Source: Spirosoma aureum
GTDB lineage: Bacteria > Bacteroidota > Bacteroidia > Cytophagales > Spirosomataceae
Length of the DNA: 64,000 nucleotides
Reading direction: 5' to 3'
NCBI RefSeq assembly: GCF_011604685.1
Contig: NZ_CP050063.1
Location: 8,287,001-8,351,000, forward strand
Under the pieces are notes generated by a model. It saw nothing but the letters and a program-made list of their open reading frames with translations. It ran no database searches and was not told the origin of the DNA. A program made the position numbers and the translations under genes. Below, piece by piece: positions 62,340 to 64,000 of the stretch; position 1 is the first letter of the stretch; every line of letters begins with the position of its first letter.

Positions 62340-63995
62340 TTATACTCGTGCAGTTGTTACACGTTCAGTCGTTAACCCGGCCTGCGTTCTGAATGAACGG
62401 AGTAAAGTCTGATACGTCTCGATCTGTTCCGATTGATACTGACTACTCCAGCCTAATTCGGTAGCCATCAAACCGGCAACCAGAGGGGCTATTTGGGATG
62501 TCAGCTGCCAGTCCGACAATTCGAGCCGCCAGCGTCGGGCCAGTACATCGCGGAGTGTTACGGCCATTTCCTGCTGCACCTGATAAACAACCTCAGCTCG
62601 AATAAAGGGCTGACTTTCGGCAAGTTTCTCGCGTAGACCAGAGCGTTCAGCAGTAAGCTGAGCCACACGTTCAGCCCGATCGCCATAGGTTTGCATCAGA
62701 TGCTGGCAAACATCAGTTGGGAGATTATAGTGTTTCTGTAATACCTGCCAATCCTCAAAGCGATACGTTTCGCCCCCAACCAGGTAATGAAGTTCTGTTG
62801 TACCAATCGCTGGTTTATTCAGCAGTTCGCCCACACGGTCAATAGCATCCTGCGCCATCAGTCGATACGTTGTCCACTTGCCACCCAGTAAACTCAACAG
62901 GCCCGATTCGGAATCATGCTCAACTTCATGGTCGCGCAGGAGCGTTTTTGTATCGGCCCGGCTACTTACAATCAAGGGTCGGATTCCACCAAAACCAGCC
63001 TGAACCTGGTTTTTATCCGGCGTTTTGGCCAGATAAGGGCGTAAGGTATCGAGCAGGTAATCAACCTCAACGGCCTCAAGTACGGGTTCATGTTTCAGGT
63101 CCGTGTAGTCATTGTCGGTCGTGCCAACGAAGACCTTGTCGCCAAATGGAATGGCAAACACAACGCGCCCGTCGGCCGTTTTCGGAATCAGTATGGCACA
63201 ATCGCTCTGCAGGGTTTCTCGAGGCAGCACAATATGAACGCCTTTGCTTGGCCGAATACGCCGGTCAAGGGCTGGATTAGCTAATAAACGGATCGAATCA
63301 GAAAAAGGCCCGGTGCAATTCAGAAAAAGCGTTGCCCGGATCGGAAATGTCTCGCCCGTTAACTGGTCCTGCACAATGGCCTGTGTTAGTTGCCCATTTT
63401 CTCGTACAAAATCCGTTAACGTAAAGTAATTGACGACAGCGGCACCCGCTTCGTCGGCAGAATGAGCCAGCGCAAGTGCGTAACGGGCATCGTTAAACTG
63501 GCCGTCATAATAGAGAACAGCGCTATGCATCTGGGGCGTCAGCGTCGGCATTTTATCGAGGGCCTCGGCCTTGTTCAGCCAGCGTCCTTTTGGAAAGCTG
63601 TCGTGTCCGGCAAAAAAGGCATAAAGTGCCAGCCCGATGGACATATACATACCCTCGAACCAACTGAATACGGGAGTCAATAAAGCCAGAGGATGCGCTA
63701 AATGAGGGGCATTACGGATTACAGTCCGGCGCTCGGCCAATCCATGCCGAACCTGTTTTAATTGTGCCAGATCAAGTTTTTTAATTGCCTGTTCCAGATA
63801 CCGAACCCCACCATGAATGAGTTTGGTTGAACGCGACGATGTTTCTCCGGCAATATCACCGCGATCAATCAGGGCAACCCGATAACCGCGCAGTGCAGCG
63901 TCGAGAGCGGCCCCGGCCCCACTGGCTCCGGCCCCGATGATGCAAATATCAAATGTCTCCTCCTGCAGCCGCTTCCGATTATCGTCCCGATTCAT
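62340..63995 (-). CDS. glpD: Aerobic glycerol-3-phosphate dehydrogenase
   Basis: FAD enzyme that oxidises glycerol-3-phosphate to dihydroxyacetone phosphate and feeds electrons to quinones. The 551-residue product has the FAD loop DICIIGAGASGAGAALDA at 16-33, the GlpD motif RSTKLIHGGVRYLEQ, and a C-terminal DAO_C region (ELGWSSQYQSEQIETYQ) at the end. Length and motifs fit. The start is ATG 63995, close to the window end. No glpK or glpF is visible. Confidence 0.95.
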   Translation of the reverse strand: MNRDDNRKRLQEETFDICIIGAGASGAGAALDAALRGYRVALIDRGDIAGETSSRSTKLIHGGVRYLEQAIKKLDLAQLKQVRHGLAERRTVIRNAPHLAHPLALLTPVFSWFEGMYMSIGLALYAFFAGHDSFPKGRWLNKAEALDKMPTLTPQMHSAVLYYDGQFNDARYALALAHSADEAGAAVVNYFTLTDFVRENGQLTQAIVQDQLTGETFPIRATLFLNCTGPFSDSIRLLANPALDRRIRPSKGVHIVLPRETLQSDCAILIPKTADGRVVFAIPFGDKVFVGTTDNDYTDLKHEPVLEAVEVDYLLDTLRPYLAKTPDKNQVQAGFGGIRPLIVSSRADTKTLLRDHEVEHDSESGLLSLLGGKWTTYRLMAQDAIDRVGELLNKPAIGTTELHYLVGGETYRFEDWQVLQKHYNLPTDVCQHLMQTYGDRAERVAQLTAERSGLREKLAESQPFIRAEVVYQVQQEMAVTLRDVLARRWRLELSDWQLTSQIAPLVAGLMATELGWSSQYQSEQIETYQTLLRSFRTQAGLTTERVTTARV

Positions 63996-64000
63996 GCATC

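Noticed and set aside
62184..62375. A 63-residue forward frame before glpD
   Set aside because: It overlaps the end of glpD in antisense and has no motif, leader or terminator of its own.

Overview
The window comes from the chromosome of a Bacteroidota bacterium, most likely a gliding member of the Cytophagales close to Spirosoma. The evidence is the type IX secretion translocon gene sprA, a GldF-like permease, proteins with type IX C-terminal sorting domains, DUF4199, DUF1573 and NIPSNAP families, many SPII lipoproteins, Bacteroidota-type promoters (TTG/TTTG, then TAnnTTTG) and an absence of clear Shine-Dalgarno sites. Nearly all coding sequence has balanced GC; one island at about 1.4-5.6 kb is AT-rich and full of transposase debris.

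Layout. 0-1.4 kb: the end of a short-chain dehydrogenase and ruvA. 1.4-5.6 kb: an insertion hot spot with a decayed IS3-type transposase, an AT-rich lipoprotein gene of foreign look, an intact IS5-type element sitting inside a long palindrome, and a decayed second IS5-type transposase. 5.7-18.9 kb: sprA, an aldo/keto reductase, gcvH, a dihydroorotase homologue without its metal ligands, two DUF4199 membrane proteins, a GldF-like permease and a VanZ-like protein. This looks like the Bacteroidota ruvA-sprA-gcvH-VanZ neighbourhood, interrupted by the island. 19-28.6 kb: housekeeping and metabolism (gnd, fatty-acid desaturase, secreted nuclease, GT-C/TPR membrane protein, mdh, DUF1232 protein, tatA, gatA). 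28.7-33 kb: a LysM lytic transglycosylase, an ABC half-exporter and a lipoprotein. 33.1-37 kb: a co-directional run nusB-ytxH-DUF1573-yajC-ybbR-coaE, followed by a secreted amidase. 39-47 kb: a DUF937-OmpA protein, a nucleotidyltransferase, a two-gene surface-protein pair (17-residue repeat protein and type IX cargo), a YceI lipoprotein and small membrane genes. 47-53 kb: orphan LytTR and receiver proteins, then a reverse-strand GH36/NIPSNAP/TIM-barrel group. 53-64 kb: a giant type IX type B cargo, DoxX, a Spy-like protein, a glutathionylspermidine synthase-like protein, a nucleoside hydrolase, a DCC-family protein, two lipoproteins and glpD.

How they fit. SprA would form the outer-membrane channel through which cargo with sorting domains leaves the cell; two likely cargos lie in this window (41.9 and 53.4 kb). 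TatA would serve inner-membrane export of folded proteins, and two nearby secreted proteins carry RR/RK leaders. YajC belongs to the Sec system. Many genes end in perfect hairpins, several of them bidirectional between convergent genes. Five relics (two transposases, a DUF4136 fragment, a frameshifted small membrane protein and an interrupted palindrome) record recent gene turnover. No tRNA, rRNA or CRISPR was seen.
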